Assembly (NCBI GenBank): GCA_014879665.1 | Contig: JACSRP010000124.1 | Span: 1-32,896, forward strand | DNA from: Anaerolineae bacterium | GTDB taxonomy: Bacteria; Chloroflexota; Anaerolineae; Aggregatilineales; Phototrophicaceae | Direction: 5' to 3' | DNA: 32,896 nt | Shown: in pieces, positions 23,313 through 32,195 of the stretch | Numbering within the stretch: the stretch's first letter is position 1 | Layout: each line of letters starts with the position of its first letter | The notes under the pieces: generated by a model | What the model was told of the DNA's origin: nothing | Seen by the model: only the letters and a program-made list of their open reading frames with translations | Databases searched by the model: none | Made by a program: the position numbers and the translations under genes

Positions 23313-24569
23313 TTACCCCAATTCCTTGCTTGAATAGCCCAGAATACGCCGTGCCACGATCAAGGTGTTAATCTGGCCAGTGCCTTCAAAAATATCATTG
23401 ATCTTGGCATCGCGCATCCATTTTTCAGCCAGCCATTCGCGGCTGTAACCCATCGGACCAAGGAGCTCGACGGCTTTCTGCGAAATTTGCGTGACTACCT
23501 TACCGGCTTTAGCTTTGGACATGGCCGATTCTAGATTGTTCGGCTGGCGCTGATCCAGCAGTATAATCGCGCGCAAAGTGAGCAGGTAGGCCGCTTTCAA
23601 CTGCGCCTCCATCTCTAATACGTCGCGCTGAATGGCGCTCAACTTATGGTAGGGCAGGTTGTAAAGGATTTCGACGCTTTCTTCCGCCAGCTTCTCTTTA
23701 ACAAATTCCAGCGAAGCACGGCCAATACCCAGCGCGCTGGCGGATACCAGCGGGCGGGTCGCGTCAAATGTCGCCATCGCCCCTTTGAAACCGCCGCCGC
23801 CTTCGCGCTGTACTTCCGGGCTGCCGAGGATGTTATCGGCGGGGATGCGCGCATTATCCAGCACAATCGAGGCAGTATCACTGGCGCGGATGCCATGCTT
23901 GATCTCGGTCTTGGTCACTTTAACGCCCGGTGTTCCAGCCTCAACTACGAACGGGCGCATGCCTGCGCGCCCCGCGCTGCGGTCAATAGATGCCCAGACC
24001 ACAACCAGCCCGTCTGATTCATCCAATGCCAGCTTGCCGTTAGTGCAGAAGATTTTTTCGCCGTTTAGTACCCACTGATTTGCTTCTTTGTCAAAGACGG
24101 CGGTGGTCTGAATGGCGCTGGTGTCGCTACCCGCGCCGGGTTCGGTCATCGCCATTGCCCCCCACGACGGAATTTCGCCTTCAGCGAAGCGCCGCAGGAA
24201 ACGTAGTTTTTGTTCCGGCGTGCCAACGGCTTCAATAGCCGCGCCGCCTAACGAACCGCCGGGTAAGCAAAGATAAACGCCGGCATCGCCCCAACTGAGC
24301 ATCTCGATCATCAGCATCAGACGCAGGTTTTGCGTGCTTTGGCGCTCCGGCTTCTTTTCGCCATCGGTAGGCGGCATCGCCAGTTTATCCAGTGTCTTTT
24401 TTTGCATCTCGCGCATCACCGGCCAGATATTCTGCACGAATATGTCCGGGCGCTGATGCTCATTTTCATCCAGTTCGCGGCTGGCGGGGCGCATGAAGAA
24501 TTCTGCCGCCATTTTCGCCATATCAGCCTGCTGCTGAACATGTTCGGGAATTTCAAAAGAAATGGTCAT
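23313..24569 (-). CDS. Acyl-CoA dehydrogenase
   Basis: This is a 418-residue flavoprotein dehydrogenase. Motifs are MTEPGAGSDTSAIQ with the FAD/substrate contact, WVLNGEKIFCTNG, and the C-terminal IFEGTGQINTLIVARRIL, which has the catalytic Glu of the IVD/long-chain type. It oxidises acyl-CoA to enoyl-CoA and feeds electrons to ETF. The ATG is about 74 bases after the stop of the second acyl-CoA dehydrogenase, with a hairpin between them. It is followed by the sulfotransferase gene after 6 bases. Chain-length preference cannot be read from sequence. Confidence 0.92.
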   Translation of the reverse strand: MTISFEIPEHVQQQADMAKMAAEFFMRPASRELDENEHQRPDIFVQNIWPVMREMQKKTLDKLAMPPTDGEKKPERQSTQNLRLMLMIEMLSWGDAGVYLCLPGGSLGGAAIEAVGTPEQKLRFLRRFAEGEIPSWGAMAMTEPGAGSDTSAIQTTAVFDKEANQWVLNGEKIFCTNGKLALDESDGLVVVWASIDRSAGRAGMRPFVVEAGTPGVKVTKTEIKHGIRASDTASIVLDNARIPADNILGSPEVQREGGGGFKGAMATFDATRPLVSASALGIGRASLEFVKEKLAEESVEILYNLPYHKLSAIQRDVLEMEAQLKAAYLLTLRAIILLDQRQPNNLESAMSKAKAGKVVTQISQKAVELLGPMGYSREWLAEKWMRDAKINDIFEGTGQINTLIVARRILGYSSKELG

Positions 24570-24593
24570 CTCAACCTCTCGGTATACTCGTGG

Positions 24594-24641
24594 GTTAAAA
24601 GTTAAAAAAGAACTTCCCTGTTTTTACTTTTAACTTTTAAC
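24594..24641. repeat. Hairpin of heptamer repeats between acyl-CoA dehydrogenase genes
   Basis: GTTAAAAGTTAAAA (24594-24607) is perfectly complementary to TTTTAACTTTTAAC (24628-24641). Each arm is two copies of a 7-base unit (GTTAAAA) around a 20-base loop. It starts 2 bases past the stop of the minus-strand acyl-CoA dehydrogenase gene and ends about 25 bases before the next start. It is AT-rich, so it is not a classic terminator; it may be an mRNA 3'-end hairpin or a dispersed short repeat. Confidence 0.75.
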
Positions 24642-24643
24642 TA

Positions 24644-25741
24644 CTAAACAATCGCCAATCCCTCAAACGTCGTGAACCCGCGCGCATTGCGCAGCCAGCG
24701 TTCTACTGGATATTCACGGATGAAACCGTAGCCGCCCAGCACTTGTACGCCGCTGTCGGTGACGGTCAGCGCCGCTTTATCAGCGTACTGCTTCGCCAGA
24801 TACGCGGCTTTAGAGGCATCTTGCCCCTGATCCAATTGCCATGCCGCTTCCCACACCATCAAACGGGCAGCGTCCACCTCAATTGCGGCCTCTGCCAGCA
24901 TGAAGGCGATGGCCTGTTTGGTGGCAATCGGCGCGCCAAAAGCCTGCCGTTCCTTCGCATAGTCCCGCGCATACTCGAATGATGCGCGAGCCACGCCAAC
25001 TGCCAATGCCGCCAGCGCCACCCGGCTGCGATTCAGCACAACCTGGTAATCAAAACCCGCCGCGCCGCCTAATCGGGAGGGCAAGTCTACGCGCACATCA
25101 TTCAGTTTCACGCGATAAGTGGAGAGCGCGCGCAGTCCCATCAACTTTTCTTCGCCTTCAATTTCCAGTCCATCAGCGCCGCGCCCCACCAGATAGGCAT
25201 CGGCTCCACCGGTTTCGCTGTTCTTTGCGTAAACCAACATCATATCGGCATCACCTGCCAGCGGCACGTAGGCTTTTGCGCCGTTCAAACGTACTTTTGC
25301 GCCTTCAAGAGTGGCCGTGGTTTTGAGGTCGTGCGCGTCAAAAAAGATTCCGGGTTCTAACAGCGCAGCGGTCACTTTCGGCGCTTTTTCCTCAAGGAAT
25401 GGCGGCAGCCACACTTCTCGCTGTTCCTCAGTCCCGTACAGGCTGACCGGATAGGCAAATAATGCCGGCGTCATGACTGCCAGCGCCGCCGAAAGATCGC
25501 CAAAGGCGAGTTCCTCAGCCGCCAGCGCGCCGGTCAACGCGCTCATTTCGCCTAGTCCGCCCAATGCTTCGGGAATGGCGGTAGGCACCAGCCCGATCTG
25601 CCAGCCTTTGTCAATTACGCTGGCGGGAAAACCGCCGCCCTCATCCGATTCATGGGTAATCGGACGAATATCGTTGGCTGCATACCGGCGTACTGTGTCA
25701 ATCAACTGCTGCTGTTCGGGGGTAGGGGTGAATGAAACCAT
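24644..25741 (-). CDS. Acyl-CoA dehydrogenase with short C-terminus
   Basis: This is a 365-residue acyl-CoA dehydrogenase. It carries the usual central region and ends GGYGFIREYPVERWLRNARGFTTFEGLAIV, with a Glu at the catalytic position, then stops. The last helix that normally follows EGT is missing, leaving it about 20 residues short of related enzymes of about 385 residues. The N-terminal and middle domains look intact (FTPTPEQQQLIDTVRRYA; VGVARASFEYARDYAKERQ). It is followed by a heptamer-repeat hairpin 2 bases after its stop. It probably works in fatty-acid or CoA-ester oxidation like its neighbour. Confidence 0.88.
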   Translation of the reverse strand: MVSFTPTPEQQQLIDTVRRYAANDIRPITHESDEGGGFPASVIDKGWQIGLVPTAIPEALGGLGEMSALTGALAAEELAFGDLSAALAVMTPALFAYPVSLYGTEEQREVWLPPFLEEKAPKVTAALLEPGIFFDAHDLKTTATLEGAKVRLNGAKAYVPLAGDADMMLVYAKNSETGGADAYLVGRGADGLEIEGEEKLMGLRALSTYRVKLNDVRVDLPSRLGGAAGFDYQVVLNRSRVALAALAVGVARASFEYARDYAKERQAFGAPIATKQAIAFMLAEAAIEVDAARLMVWEAAWQLDQGQDASKAAYLAKQYADKAALTVTDSGVQVLGGYGFIREYPVERWLRNARGFTTFEGLAIV

Positions 25742-25775
25742 AGGTCGGAACTCCTTTAATTAAAACTTTGGTGAT

Positions 25776-25832
25776 AAGTAATGGGTAATGAGTAACAGCA
25801 TTTATGATCTCGTCACTCACCACTCATTACTT
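25776..25832. repeat. Imperfect hairpin of heptamer repeats after the DUF5990-like gene
   Basis: The left arm starts AAGTAATG (25776-25796) and the right arm ends CATTACTT (25812-25832). Arms match at 17 of 21 positions. Both read as 7-base units (GTAATGG, GTAATGA; GTAATGA, GTGGTGA). It lies 4 bases past the stop of the minus-strand DUF5990-like gene and about 35 bases before the acyl-CoA dehydrogenase start, as does the hairpin at 24594. Confidence 0.6.
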
Positions 25833-25836
25833 GTTT

Positions 25837-26268
25837 TCAAACAACCTTCCACGCTTCCAAAAACGTCGCCCTTGGCTGGCTGCTCCCATGACCAAGATCG
25901 ATAGCGGTTTCAATGATCCGCCCGTCAGATAGGGTGATCATCTGGTCGGTAAGCGAGTTGAACATGATTTTCCAGCGGCGCAGCCATACATCCCCGCTGC
26001 CCTCAAAGCGCAGGCTGATATACAAAAAAGGCTCATCACGTTTGCCATGAATAGTAGCGCCGCGAATTTCGCGCATAACCCGCGTATCATTGAACAGCGT
26101 GGCTTCTGCTTCACAGCTGTATACGAATTTCTGATCGGAATGAGTGCCGGGAATGAGCGCATCTCGTTTGCCCTGTAAACCAAATTCAACGGCGCGGCCT
26201 TCGATGATATTTTCGGGTGGATTTACGCAAACGATGCGCAAGTGCAGCAGGTAATTAGTGGCTATCAT
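25837..26268 (-). CDS. DUF5990-like small protein
   Basis: This is a 143-residue protein with the motifs LRIVCVNPPENI, VEFGLQGKRD, FVYSCEAEATLFND and IHGKRDEPFLYISLRFEG. These resemble DUF5990, a small uncharacterised family. It has no signal peptide, membrane segment or catalytic signature. Its ATG overlaps the stop of the TetR gene (ATGA, 26265-26268), so it is made with the regulator and may affect its activity or bind a related metabolite. The family call is by recall, not by search. Confidence 0.7.
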   Translation of the reverse strand: MIATNYLLHLRIVCVNPPENIIEGRAVEFGLQGKRDALIPGTHSDQKFVYSCEAEATLFNDTRVMREIRGATIHGKRDEPFLYISLRFEGSGDVWLRRWKIMFNSLTDQMITLSDGRIIETAIDLGHGSSQPRATFLEAWKVV

Positions 26269-26918
26269 GAATGCGCTACAACTCCATACATAAGATGGTC
26301 GGCCATGCGCACGGCAATGGTTGCGCCGCTCAAGCGGCCTTCAGGACGATACCACACACCTACCCAATTCTGCGCGCCTAAAAGCGTCTTGATGTAAATT
26401 GCTGCGTCAATAGGGCGAAATTCGCCCTGAGCGATACCCGCTTTGACCACCTGTAAGAATAAATTCTCGAACTCATCGCGGCGTTTGAAAAATTGTTGGC
26501 GACGTTCGACAAAAGAGGCAAATTCAGATTGATCTTTGGGCTTAGCCTCTATGTGAGGAGGGGCTACCTGTGCCAGCGCCTTGAGTTCAAAGACCATCGC
26601 CGCGCCAATAGCCGGGTGTTCAGTCAGGCCGGTGATGTGGGCAGCAATCATCCGGCGCAGCTTTGTTGAGGGGAGAACGTCGGCGCAGGCCACCGGCTCA
26701 ATACGGGCAATCCCCGCATCCATCCCTAGCTCCAGAACTGCCAGCACCAGCGAATCTTTATTTGCGAAATAGTGATACAGCGTACCAGCAGTAAGCGAGA
26801 CTTGCGCGGCAATATCCTTCATCGTGGTTGCGGCATAGCCATGGCGCTGTAAAACGTCGGCAGCGGCCAGCACAATCGCTTCACGATTGACCGTTTGTTC
26901 AGCAGGTTTACGTGCCAA
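26265..26918 (-). CDS. TetR-family regulator, KstR2-like C-terminus, with own operator
   Basis: From the TTG at 26918 the protein has 217 residues. The TetR helix-turn-helix is at residues 15-60 (REAIVLAAADVLQRHGYAATTMKDIA, then LTAGTLYHYFANKDSL). The C-terminal helices include FKRRDEFENLFLQVVKAG and QNWVGVWYRPEGRLSG, a pattern seen in KstR2-like regulators of acyl-CoA and sterol catabolism. I chose the TTG at 26918 because an intact promoter and palindrome lie in the extra 31 codons of the longer reading (start 27011). No other in-frame ATG or GTG is available. The regulator likely controls the downstream acyl-CoA dehydrogenase genes and itself. Confidence 0.85.
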   Translation of the reverse strand: MARKPAEQTVNREAIVLAAADVLQRHGYAATTMKDIAAQVSLTAGTLYHYFANKDSLVLAVLELGMDAGIARIEPVACADVLPSTKLRRMIAAHITGLTEHPAIGAAMVFELKALAQVAPPHIEAKPKDQSEFASFVERRQQFFKRRDEFENLFLQVVKAGIAQGEFRPIDAAIYIKTLLGAQNWVGVWYRPEGRLSGATIAVRMADHLMYGVVAHS

Positions 26919-26951
26919 GAAACGCGCGCTTTCTGAACAGGGAATTTCAAA

Positions 26952-26975
26952 ATAATCAAATCTGGATTTGATTAT
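26952..26975. promoter_or_regulatory. TetR operator palindrome
   Basis: ATAATCAAATC and GATTTGATTAT are perfect 11-base arms around TG, 24 bases in total. The palindrome covers most of the -10 element and the probable transcription start of the TetR gene, as expected for an autorepressor. I found no second copy upstream of the acyl-CoA dehydrogenase genes or fadN. Confidence 0.8.
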
Positions 26976-26998
26976 AGTTGGCAGTGAAAGGATGTCAA
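26971..26998 (-). promoter_or_regulatory. Consensus promoter of the TetR operon
   Basis: On the minus strand TTGACA (plus-strand 26993-26998) and TATAAT (26971-26976) are separated by 16 bases, both hexamers perfect. Transcription would start near 26964 and read through a leader of about 46 bases to the TTG start at 26918. Confidence 0.85.
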
Positions 26999-27073
26999 AT
27001 AGGGGAAACAAGAACTATCAATATCAGCGAGAAGTGTTCGCAGAATTGAAAGTTTTTCGGGCTTTTCTCTGAC

Positions 27074-28141
27074 TTAGGTTTCGTTCAAGCGTTCAATGAA
27101 GCGGCGCAGCACCATCACTGCACGTTGATATTCATCCAGCGGTAAATGTTCATCTGGTGTATGGTCAAGGTTGCTATCGCCCGGCCCGTAAGCGATGATC
27201 GGGCAGTTCCACACTTCTCCCACAACGTTCATATCGCTAGTGCCAGATTTCAGCACAAATCCGGGGCGCTCGCCGGTATTTTCACGGATGGCAGCCAGCA
27301 TCCCCCGTACCAGCGCGTTATTTCTACTGCCCTGATAGGCGCGTTCCAGCCCGTGCGCGCGCAGTTCCGCGCCTTCATCAGCCAGCGATTCTAAAACCGA
27401 CAGCGCCTCTTCGGGCGGGCAAGTGGGCGGCAGGCGCAAGCTCAAAGCCACGCGCACCGTTTCAGTCAGATAATCAGTTTCAGTGTTAATGGCCCGTAGA
27501 TGTGCCAAAACCTGCTCGAAGGCAGCTGTTAATCCCTGATTGCGCTCTTGCGTCCACGCTTCCACCCTCGCCCAGAAGGCAGCCCCTAGCGCTCCGGCGC
27601 TGGGTTCGGGGCGGGCAGTGTGCGCTACAGGGCGGGTGAGTTTATATTCCAGCACCAAGCGACCTTTGTAGCCAAGCGTGATCCGCCCCGATCCGCTGGG
27701 TTCGCCGATGATACATAAATCCGGCATAAACTGTTTGCGGAGATGGCGCGCGCCTTTGCTAGTGGCGCATTCTTCTTCTACCGCGCCCGCAACAACGACC
27801 CGCCATCCCGCCGGAATTTGTGATAATGCGGCGGCCTCAGTAAACGCGCACAGCGATCCTTTCGCATCCACGCTGCCACGCCCGTACAGCACACCATCGC
27901 GCATCTCAACCGGCAGATCGCCGGGAAAAGTATCAATATGACCGAGCAGCATCAGCGTGTGTTCGGCGTTCGAGTCGCCAATGATGCCTACCGCGCTGCC
28001 AGAGGCATCCATCTGCGCCATAAAATCGTGATCATTCATCCAATCGACCAGATAACTGACGGCTTCCTGCTCGTAGGTAGATGGGCTGTAACGCCGAACC
28101 AGTTCAGTGAGTAATTCAGACATAAGATTTTGAGCCGCCAT
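27074..28141 (-). CDS. lysK: LysW-lysine/LysW-ornithine hydrolase (LysK)
   Basis: This M20-type metallopeptidase has 355 residues. It releases lysine (or ornithine) from the LysW carrier protein in the last step of the AAA lysine pathway. The metal and catalytic set is visible: His68 and Asp70 (LLGHIDTFPG), Asp92 (GRGSVDAKGS), Glu122/Glu123 (GAVEEEC), a Glu in IGEPSG and a C-terminal His in HTPDEHLPLDE. LysK, ArgE and DapE look alike; the lys neighbours decide for LysK. ATGs at 28141 and 28123 are both possible starts; neither has a strong ribosome site. Confidence 0.88.
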   Translation of the reverse strand: MAAQNLMSELLTELVRRYSPSTYEQEAVSYLVDWMNDHDFMAQMDASGSAVGIIGDSNAEHTLMLLGHIDTFPGDLPVEMRDGVLYGRGSVDAKGSLCAFTEAAALSQIPAGWRVVVAGAVEEECATSKGARHLRKQFMPDLCIIGEPSGSGRITLGYKGRLVLEYKLTRPVAHTARPEPSAGALGAAFWARVEAWTQERNQGLTAAFEQVLAHLRAINTETDYLTETVRVALSLRLPPTCPPEEALSVLESLADEGAELRAHGLERAYQGSRNNALVRGMLAAIRENTGERPGFVLKSGTSDMNVVGEVWNCPIIAYGPGDSNLDHTPDEHLPLDEYQRAVMVLRRFIERLNET

Positions 28142-28203
28142 GCCGCCAGATTCACCAAAAGCTCAAGGCAAATATTTCTTGGCGTTCTCTATGTCCCGGC
28201 GGT

Positions 28204-29169
28204 TCAAACAATCCTTTCGATGATTGCTTCAGTCGTCGCCTGTGTGCTGCCTGTGTGCGTCGTGTTTCGTGCTGCTTCTCGCATGTGCCCGGCCTGTTCA
28301 CCATAGCTGAGATTATCCAGCAGCATCGCAGCACTCAAGATCGCGGCGCGGGGATCGGCGATACCCTGACCGGCTATATCCGGCGCGCTGCCATGCACTG
28401 GCTCGAATACACCATGCCCATTTGCGCCGATGTTGGCTGATGGCGCAAGCCCAAGCCCGCCGGTTAACCCGGCTGCCAGATCGCTCAAGATATCGCCAAA
28501 CAGATTGGTCGTCACGATCACATCATAGCGCGATCCGTCGCTGTTGAGCGTGTCTTGCGCAAGGTGCATGGCCGCCGAATCTACCAGCCCTTCCTCTACA
28601 ATGAGTTCTGGATAATGGGCTGTTACCGCAAAGGCACGTTCGCGGAAAAGCCCGCAGGTTTCCTTGAGGACGTTCGCTTTGTGGATGATGGTCAGCTTTT
28701 TGCGCCGTTTCAGCGCCCACTCGCAGGCGGCGCGAGTGATGCGCTCGCTGGCATAGGCCGTGATCACCCGTTCGGCGATAGCCGTGCTGCCGCCATCTTC
28801 GACCCGCTCGCGGCGGCTGTATAAACCCTCGGTATTCTCGCGCACGATCAGCACATTCAGCCCGTTGCCCTGCGCCGGACGCAGATTGCAAAATAGGTCA
28901 AAGTGACGGCGCAGTGAGAGGATCGGGCTTTGATAGCCAGCGACTTTGCTCATCGGCGATTGAGTCGCGCCGAATAAAATGGCATCTGATGCTTCGCAGA
29001 GCGCCAGCGTTTCACGGGGCAATGCCTCGCCCACGCGCTCGAATGTGGCGAATCCGGCTTCGGCGCTTTGAAAACTGAGCGGCAAATTGAGGGCTTCAAG
29101 CACCTGCACCGCCGCCGGAATGACTTCTGCGCCGATGCCATCGCCGTTGATGACTGTAATTGTCGGCAT
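28204..29169 (-). CDS. hicd: Homoisocitrate dehydrogenase
   Basis: This 321-residue beta-decarboxylating dehydrogenase converts homoisocitrate to 2-oxoadipate in the AAA lysine route. It starts MPTITVINGDGIGAEV. VRENTEGLY marks homoisocitrate or isocitrate use rather than 3-isopropylmalate, whose enzymes have VRELTGG. The Lys (IHKAN), Asp (NLFGDILSDLAAG) and EPVHGSAPDIAG motifs are intact. Thermus homoisocitrate dehydrogenase has a similar layout. The ATG at 29169 is 1 base past the stop of the lysU-type gene, so I prefer it over a longer reading into that gene. Confidence 0.9.
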   Translation of the reverse strand: MPTITVINGDGIGAEVIPAAVQVLEALNLPLSFQSAEAGFATFERVGEALPRETLALCEASDAILFGATQSPMSKVAGYQSPILSLRRHFDLFCNLRPAQGNGLNVLIVRENTEGLYSRRERVEDGGSTAIAERVITAYASERITRAACEWALKRRKKLTIIHKANVLKETCGLFRERAFAVTAHYPELIVEEGLVDSAAMHLAQDTLNSDGSRYDVIVTTNLFGDILSDLAAGLTGGLGLAPSANIGANGHGVFEPVHGSAPDIAGQGIADPRAAILSAAMLLDNLSYGEQAGHMREAARNTTHTGSTQATTEAIIERIV

Positions 29170-29170
29170 T

Positions 29171-29674
29171 TTAGACTGGCTCTCTCTTAAATCGTTTTTG
29201 CAGCATCGGCAGCAGGCCGCCTTCATTAAGAATGGCCTGCACGCCGGGCGGCGGTGGTGTGAAGGTAAAAATCTGACCGCCCGCGTGAATTTCCCCATGC
29301 TCTATATCTAGCGTGATAGTTTCACCCGTCTGCGCAGCCAGATCCACGCCGTCGCAGATGATAGGCAGCACCCCCTGATTTACGCAGTTGCGGAAATACA
29401 GCCCGTTGAATGATTCGGCGATAATGGCAGCCACACCTGCATATTTGAGCGCGGTCACTGCCTGCTCTCGGCTGCTGCCACAACCCCAGTTGCGCCCGGC
29501 GATGATGATATCACCCTGCCGCGCATTCGTTGCAAATGAAGGATCGAGATCTTCCAGCGCATGCGCTGCAAAATCTTTCGGATCGCGCACTTTATACGTA
29601 TATTTGCCCGGAAAGATCACATCAGTATTCACGTTGTCGCCGTACACCCAGGCGCGATGTTGTGTTTGAGGCAT
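29171..29674 (-). CDS. lysU: Homoaconitase small subunit (LysU/LeuD-type)
   Basis: This 167-residue swivel-domain subunit pairs with the LysT-type large subunit to isomerise homocitrate to homoisocitrate. Motifs are VYGDNVNTDVIFPGKY near the start, AGRNWGCGSSREQA and AESFNGLYFRNC, typical of LeuD/LysU. AGGAAG precedes the ATG at 29674 by about 8 bases; the in-frame TTG at 29698 has no such site. It lies 84 bases after the lysT stop and 1 base before the homoisocitrate dehydrogenase start. Lysine rather than leucine biosynthesis is inferred from the cluster. Confidence 0.9.
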   Translation of the reverse strand: MPQTQHRAWVYGDNVNTDVIFPGKYTYKVRDPKDFAAHALEDLDPSFATNARQGDIIIAGRNWGCGSSREQAVTALKYAGVAAIIAESFNGLYFRNCVNQGVLPIICDGVDLAAQTGETITLDIEHGEIHAGGQIFTFTPPPPGVQAILNEGGLLPMLQKRFKREPV

Positions 29675-29758
29675 AATTTGCTTCCTTGGAATCGCCAAGA
29701 TGCGAAGAACGCCGGAGAATTTATGGCCAAACCCCCGGTGAACTTGGCAACCCAGCGG

Positions 29759-31012
29759 TTATAGAAATTCCCGCGGGTCAGTGATGCAGCCGGTGATGGC
29801 GCTGGCGGCAACCACATACGGGCTGGCCAGATAGATCGGCGCGTCAGCAGTGCCCATGCGCCCCTTAAAATTGCGATTGGCGCTGGTGATGCTGGCCTCG
29901 TTCGGCGCGGGCACGCCCATATGATTGCCCATACAAGGCCCGCAGCCCGGTGTGCCGATAGTGGCACCTGCTTCCAAGAGTGTCGAGAGCGTGCCATCTG
30001 CTGCCGCTCGTTTCAGCACCTCGCTGCTGGAAGGGATGACGATCATGCGGATGCTGACTTTATGCCCGCGCAGCACTTCCGCTGCCGCCGCTAAATCCTC
30101 ATATTTGCCATTGGTGCAGGTCCCCAGAAAGGCCTGCTGCACTGGCTCTCCAGCGACATCACAAACACGCATCACGTTATCCGGCTGCTGCGGCAGCGCC
30201 ACTAAGGGCGTGAGCGTGCTCACATCCAGCGCGTATTCTTCGCTGTATTCGGCATCCGCATCGGGATACAGCGGCGTGTAATCGCGCTCTCGTTTGGCTT
30301 CCAGAGTGTCGAATACCATTTGATTAGGTGGCAGGTAGCCGTTCATTGCGCCAAATTCAGCCATCATATTCGGCAGCACCGAACGATCATCAATCGAGAA
30401 GTGATCAAGCGCGTCACCGGTAAACTCAATCGAGCGATACGCGCCGCCGCTAATGCTGCGATCTCCGATCAGCTTCAGGCTAATGTCTTTGACGGTCACG
30501 CCGCGCTGTAATCGTCCGGCCAGCGTCACCCGCATCGCTTCGGGTACGCGCAGCCATAATTCACCGGTGGCCCATAATGCCGCCATCTCGGTGCGGCCTA
30601 CGCCCATGCCGAACGCGCCCATCCAGCCAAAATGGGTGCTGTGACTATCCGAGCCAAAGATCACTTCGCCCGGCAGCACCAGCGCCTCTTCGCTGATCAC
30701 CTGATGGCAAATGCCGCGCCCGATTTCAAAAAAGTGGCCGATTCCCTGCTCGCGCACCCATTTACGAATTTCGGCATGGTTCAGTGCATGATCGGTGGTC
30801 GGGGCTGGCACCGCATGATCCAGCGTGATCACCACGCGCTCCGGGCGTAAAATCCTTTCCGCGCCAATTTGCAGAAAAATTTTGCGAATGGCGGTGGTGT
30901 TGTCGTGGCTGAAGATTACGTCAGGGCGCACATCCAGCAGATCACCCGCGCGCGCGCTTTCACGACCCGCCGCGCGGGCGAGGGCTTTTTCAACGAAGGT
31001 GTATCCGGTCAT
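29759..31012 (-). CDS. lysT: Homoaconitase large subunit (LysT/LeuC-type)
   Basis: This 417-residue aconitase-superfamily subunit carries the 4Fe-4S ligands: one Cys in [13 protein letters not shown] and two in [24 protein letters not shown] is the substrate-site region. LeuC and LysT cannot be separated on these motifs, but it lies between homocitrate synthase and the small subunit, so homoaconitase is preferred. The ATG is 1 base from the lysS stop, so the two genes are coupled. Confidence 0.9.
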   Translation of the reverse strand: MTGYTFVEKALARAAGRESARAGDLLDVRPDVIFSHDNTTAIRKIFLQIGAERILRPERVVITLDHAVPAPTTDHALNHAEIRKWVREQGIGHFFEIGRGICHQVISEEALVLPGEVIFGSDSHSTHFGWMGAFGMGVGRTEMAALWATGELWLRVPEAMRVTLAGRLQRGVTVKDISLKLIGDRSISGGAYRSIEFTGDALDHFSIDDRSVLPNMMAEFGAMNGYLPPNQMVFDTLEAKRERDYTPLYPDADAEYSEEYALDVSTLTPLVALPQQPDNVMRVCDVAGEPVQQAFLGTCTNGKYEDLAAAAEVLRGHKVSIRMIVIPSSSEVLKRAAADGTLSTLLEAGATIGTPGCGPCMGNHMGVPAPNEASITSANRNFKGRMGTADAPIYLASPYVVAASAITGCITDPREFL

Positions 31013-31013
31013 A

Positions 31014-32181
31014 TTAAACCCTCACCCCCAGCCCTTCGATATCATGTAAAGGCGCGAAAACTTGAGGTGTCGCTTCAAATAGCAGTGCATCAATTTCCTC
31101 AATCGTCAGCGGCGCTGTGTCTGCACGCTGCTTGACCACCTGCGTCACGTCTTTGATCACGTCATCGGGAATAGACAGCCCCAGCGTTTGCGCGCGGTCA
31201 CGAATGGTATTCCAGCCGGTCAGCCGGTGACCGATGGCAATTTCACGGGTAAGGCCAAAATCTTCAGGCCGCAGTACTTCATAAGTCGAGGGATCAGCTA
31301 ACACCGCTTTGGCATGAATGCCGGCCTTGTGAATGAACGCCGATGCGCCGGTGATCACGTTGTTGAACGGCACTCCGATGTCGCAATACTCAGCAATCAG
31401 CGCATCTAATTCCGGCAGCAGCGGCAGCCGATATTTGCTCACGTAGCCCCGATCCAGCGTATACAGCCGCGCGATCAGGCCGCCCAGCGGGGTGATCCCG
31501 TTGCGTTCACCGATGCCCAGAATCGTAGTATCAATATGCGTAGCGCCAGCTTCCAGCGCGGCGCAGGCGTTGGCGATAGCGCAGCCGCTGTCGTTGTGAC
31601 CGTGAAACTCAATGTCCAGATGCGTCAGCCTGACCAGATGATGCACCAGCGTCCACACCTGATTGGGTGTCGCCACGCCCACCGTATCGGCCACCCCCAG
31701 CCGATCCACCACTTCGGTATCAGCAACAGCAAGATACACGCGGTACAGATCGCTTTCACGGCTGCGGAAGCTGTCTTCAGTGCTAAAGCGCAGCATGATA
31801 TCTGGCGCTTGTTCACGGGTGAAGGTGATTACATCCAGCGCCAGATCGATAATCTGGGCGATGTCTTTGCCGTGGCTGTGGGTCATTAACTGCTGCGAGG
31901 TGCCGATCACGATATCAATGCCGCCCACGCCGGTATCTAATGCCCGCAGCACGTCTTCGCGGTTGCAGCGCACATGTGTCAGGATACGCGCATTCAAGCC
32001 CATGCCTACCACATTGCGAATATCAGCTTCACTTTGCGGAGAGGCGCAGGGCGAGGTCATCTCGATCAGCTCAACCCCGAATTGATCCAGCATCCCTGCG
32101 ATATGCTGCTTCTGAGTAGTGTTGAAAGTCGCGGTGCTGAACTGCTCGCCTTCGCGTAATGTGCTTTCGATAATCGAAAAA

Positions 32182-32195
<14 letters not shown>
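31014..32195 (-). CDS. lysS: Homocitrate synthase (LysS)
   Basis: The 393-residue enzyme condenses acetyl-CoA and 2-oxoglutarate to homocitrate, the first step of the AAA lysine route. Motifs are [12 protein letters not shown] near the start, [15 protein letters not shown] (metal-binding His pair), [16 protein letters not shown] and [16 protein letters not shown]. The homocitrate rather than isopropylmalate call rests on overall fit to Thermus-type LysS and on its neighbours. It starts inside the end of the upstream aminotransferase gene (14-base overlap). Confidence 0.91.

Noticed and set aside
26919..27011. N-terminal extension of the TetR gene
   Set aside because: It contains the promoter and operator of the gene, so it should not be translated.
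29925..30281. 118-residue open frame opposite lysT
   Set aside because: It runs antisense to conserved iron-sulfur motifs of LysT.
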